Translations under genes and position numbers: made by a program
The notes under the pieces: model-generated
Told to the model about the DNA's origin: nothing
What the model saw: the letters and a program-made list of their open reading frames with translations, nothing else
Databases searched by the model: none
Assembly (NCBI GenBank): GCA_945882315.1
Contig: CAMCWB010000012.1
Coordinates: forward strand, 1 to 64,000
Direction of reading: 5' to 3'
DNA from: Bauldia litoralis
GTDB taxonomy: Bacteria > Pseudomonadota > Alphaproteobacteria > Rhizobiales > Kaistiaceae
DNA: 64,000 bases
Shown here: in pieces, positions 63,691-64,000 of the stretch
How positions within the stretch are numbered: position 1 is the stretch's first letter
Layout: every line of letters begins with the position of its first letter

Positions 63691-63833
63691 AGCTCCCTCC
63701 CCGGGCTTTGCTTTGCTGGCGTCCATTATGCCCGGCTACTCGCAATTTCCTACCCGCTGTGCCAAAAGGGCGCCGCCAACCAATCCCTGCGGCGCCGACC
63801 GGGCGCCACCATCCAAAAAAGAGGAAGCTGGAC

Positions 63834-64000
63834 ATGTCCGAACCCGTCGTTCCGCTGGATCCCTACGGCCCGTCAGCCGGCCGCAAGCACATGACCGGCA
63901 AGCCGCCGCGTCCGAAAACCGTGACCCTCGACCTGCACAGCCATCTGCGCATCGTCGAGGCCGACGAATTCGTCAAGCCGCATCTCCCGCCGGAAGGTTC
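63834..64000 (+). CDS. Amidohydrolase family protein (ACMSD-like), cut by window edge
   Basis: The first 55 residues start MSEPVVPLDPYGPSAGRKH, with TVTLDLHSHLRIVEADEF as the first metal motif (H-x-H in LHSH). This matches the start of amidohydrolase-2 proteins such as aminocarboxymuconate-semialdehyde decarboxylase. GAGGAAGC lies before the ATG. It runs off the right edge and is divergent from RidA with a 143-base gap. Together they suggest degradation of an amino-aromatic compound. Confidence 0.75.
   Translation, partial: MSEPVVPLDPYGPSAGRKHMTGKPPRPKTVTLDLHSHLRIVEADEFVKPHLPPEG

Noticed and set aside
1-64000. tRNA or rRNA genes
   Set aside because: No cloverleaf ending in CCA or with T-loop GGTTCRANYCC was found in any intergenic gap, and no rRNA-like stretch was seen.

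Overview
The window is a dense, high-GC (roughly two-thirds G+C by eye) chromosomal stretch from an alphaproteobacterium, most likely Hyphomicrobiales (Rhizobiales). The evidence is the protein flavour and gene order: purN/purM, an AI-2E-type permease, a CDP-alcohol phosphatidyltransferase, hdaA, ppk, ppx, rnd and aspS lie together, and a FolM-like reductase, uvrC, pgsA, moaD and moaE follow one another. Both runs are familiar from rhizobial genomes. The genus cannot be fixed from the sequence alone. No rRNA, tRNA, CRISPR array, insertion sequence or prophage was seen.

Layout. 1-7 kb: small secreted or membrane proteins, including a secreted MBL-fold hydrolase with an amber codon just after its signal peptide and two tandem secreted paralogues of unknown function. 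7-21.7 kb: housekeeping core (aspS, rnd, ppx, ppk, a DedA/PAP2/LssY fusion, hdaA, an AI-2E permease, a CDP-alcohol transferase, dadA, purM, purN). 21.9-28.6 kb: a three-gene cluster combining two transglutaminase-fold proteins with a circularly permuted ATP-grasp/alpha-E fusion, a poorly understood peptide-ligation or processing system. The first gene carries an in-frame TGA where the family has Trp. 28.7-36.8 kb: a molybdopterin oxidoreductase, a HicB-HicA toxin-antitoxin pair with a readable promoter, a luciferase-like monooxygenase, rlmJ, a secreted operon (TPR protein, small Cys protein, RNase T2) and a small beta-barrel porin. 37-42.4 kb: FolM-like reductase, uvrC, dgkA, pgsA, moaD, moaE and a secreted lectin-like protein. 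42.8-51.7 kb: a MetE-like enzyme, ndk, aqpZ, GST, DinB and VOC proteins, a folate operon with two gene fusions (pabBC, folP, folBK), a cupin and an LprI-like protein. 51.8-64 kb: an accessory and catabolic zone with two amidohydrolases, a beta-propeller protein, a GlcD-like FAD oxidase, a cyclase-type hydrolase, a lone molybdenum hydroxylase large subunit, two MFS exporters, an alpha/beta hydrolase, an EamA permease and RidA.

How the genes work together. Polyphosphate turnover (ppk/ppx), replication control (hdaA), purine synthesis (purMN), phospholipid synthesis (pgsA, dgkA, the CDP-alcohol enzyme), molybdopterin synthesis (moaDE, serving the two molybdoenzymes here) and folate synthesis are each represented by tight operons, many with ATGA-type stop/start overlaps. 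Intergenic gaps hold at least five kinds of palindromic repeat. One family with GTAGGG/CCCTAC ends sits at gene 3' ends and supplies stop codons to its neighbours.

The most notable observations are the transglutaminase/ATP-grasp cluster with its nonsense codon, a PAP2 domain whose catalytic His is Leu, an RNase T2 with Gln in place of the active-site Glu, and two independent C:G to T:A nonsense changes that could be real pseudogenes or consensus errors.
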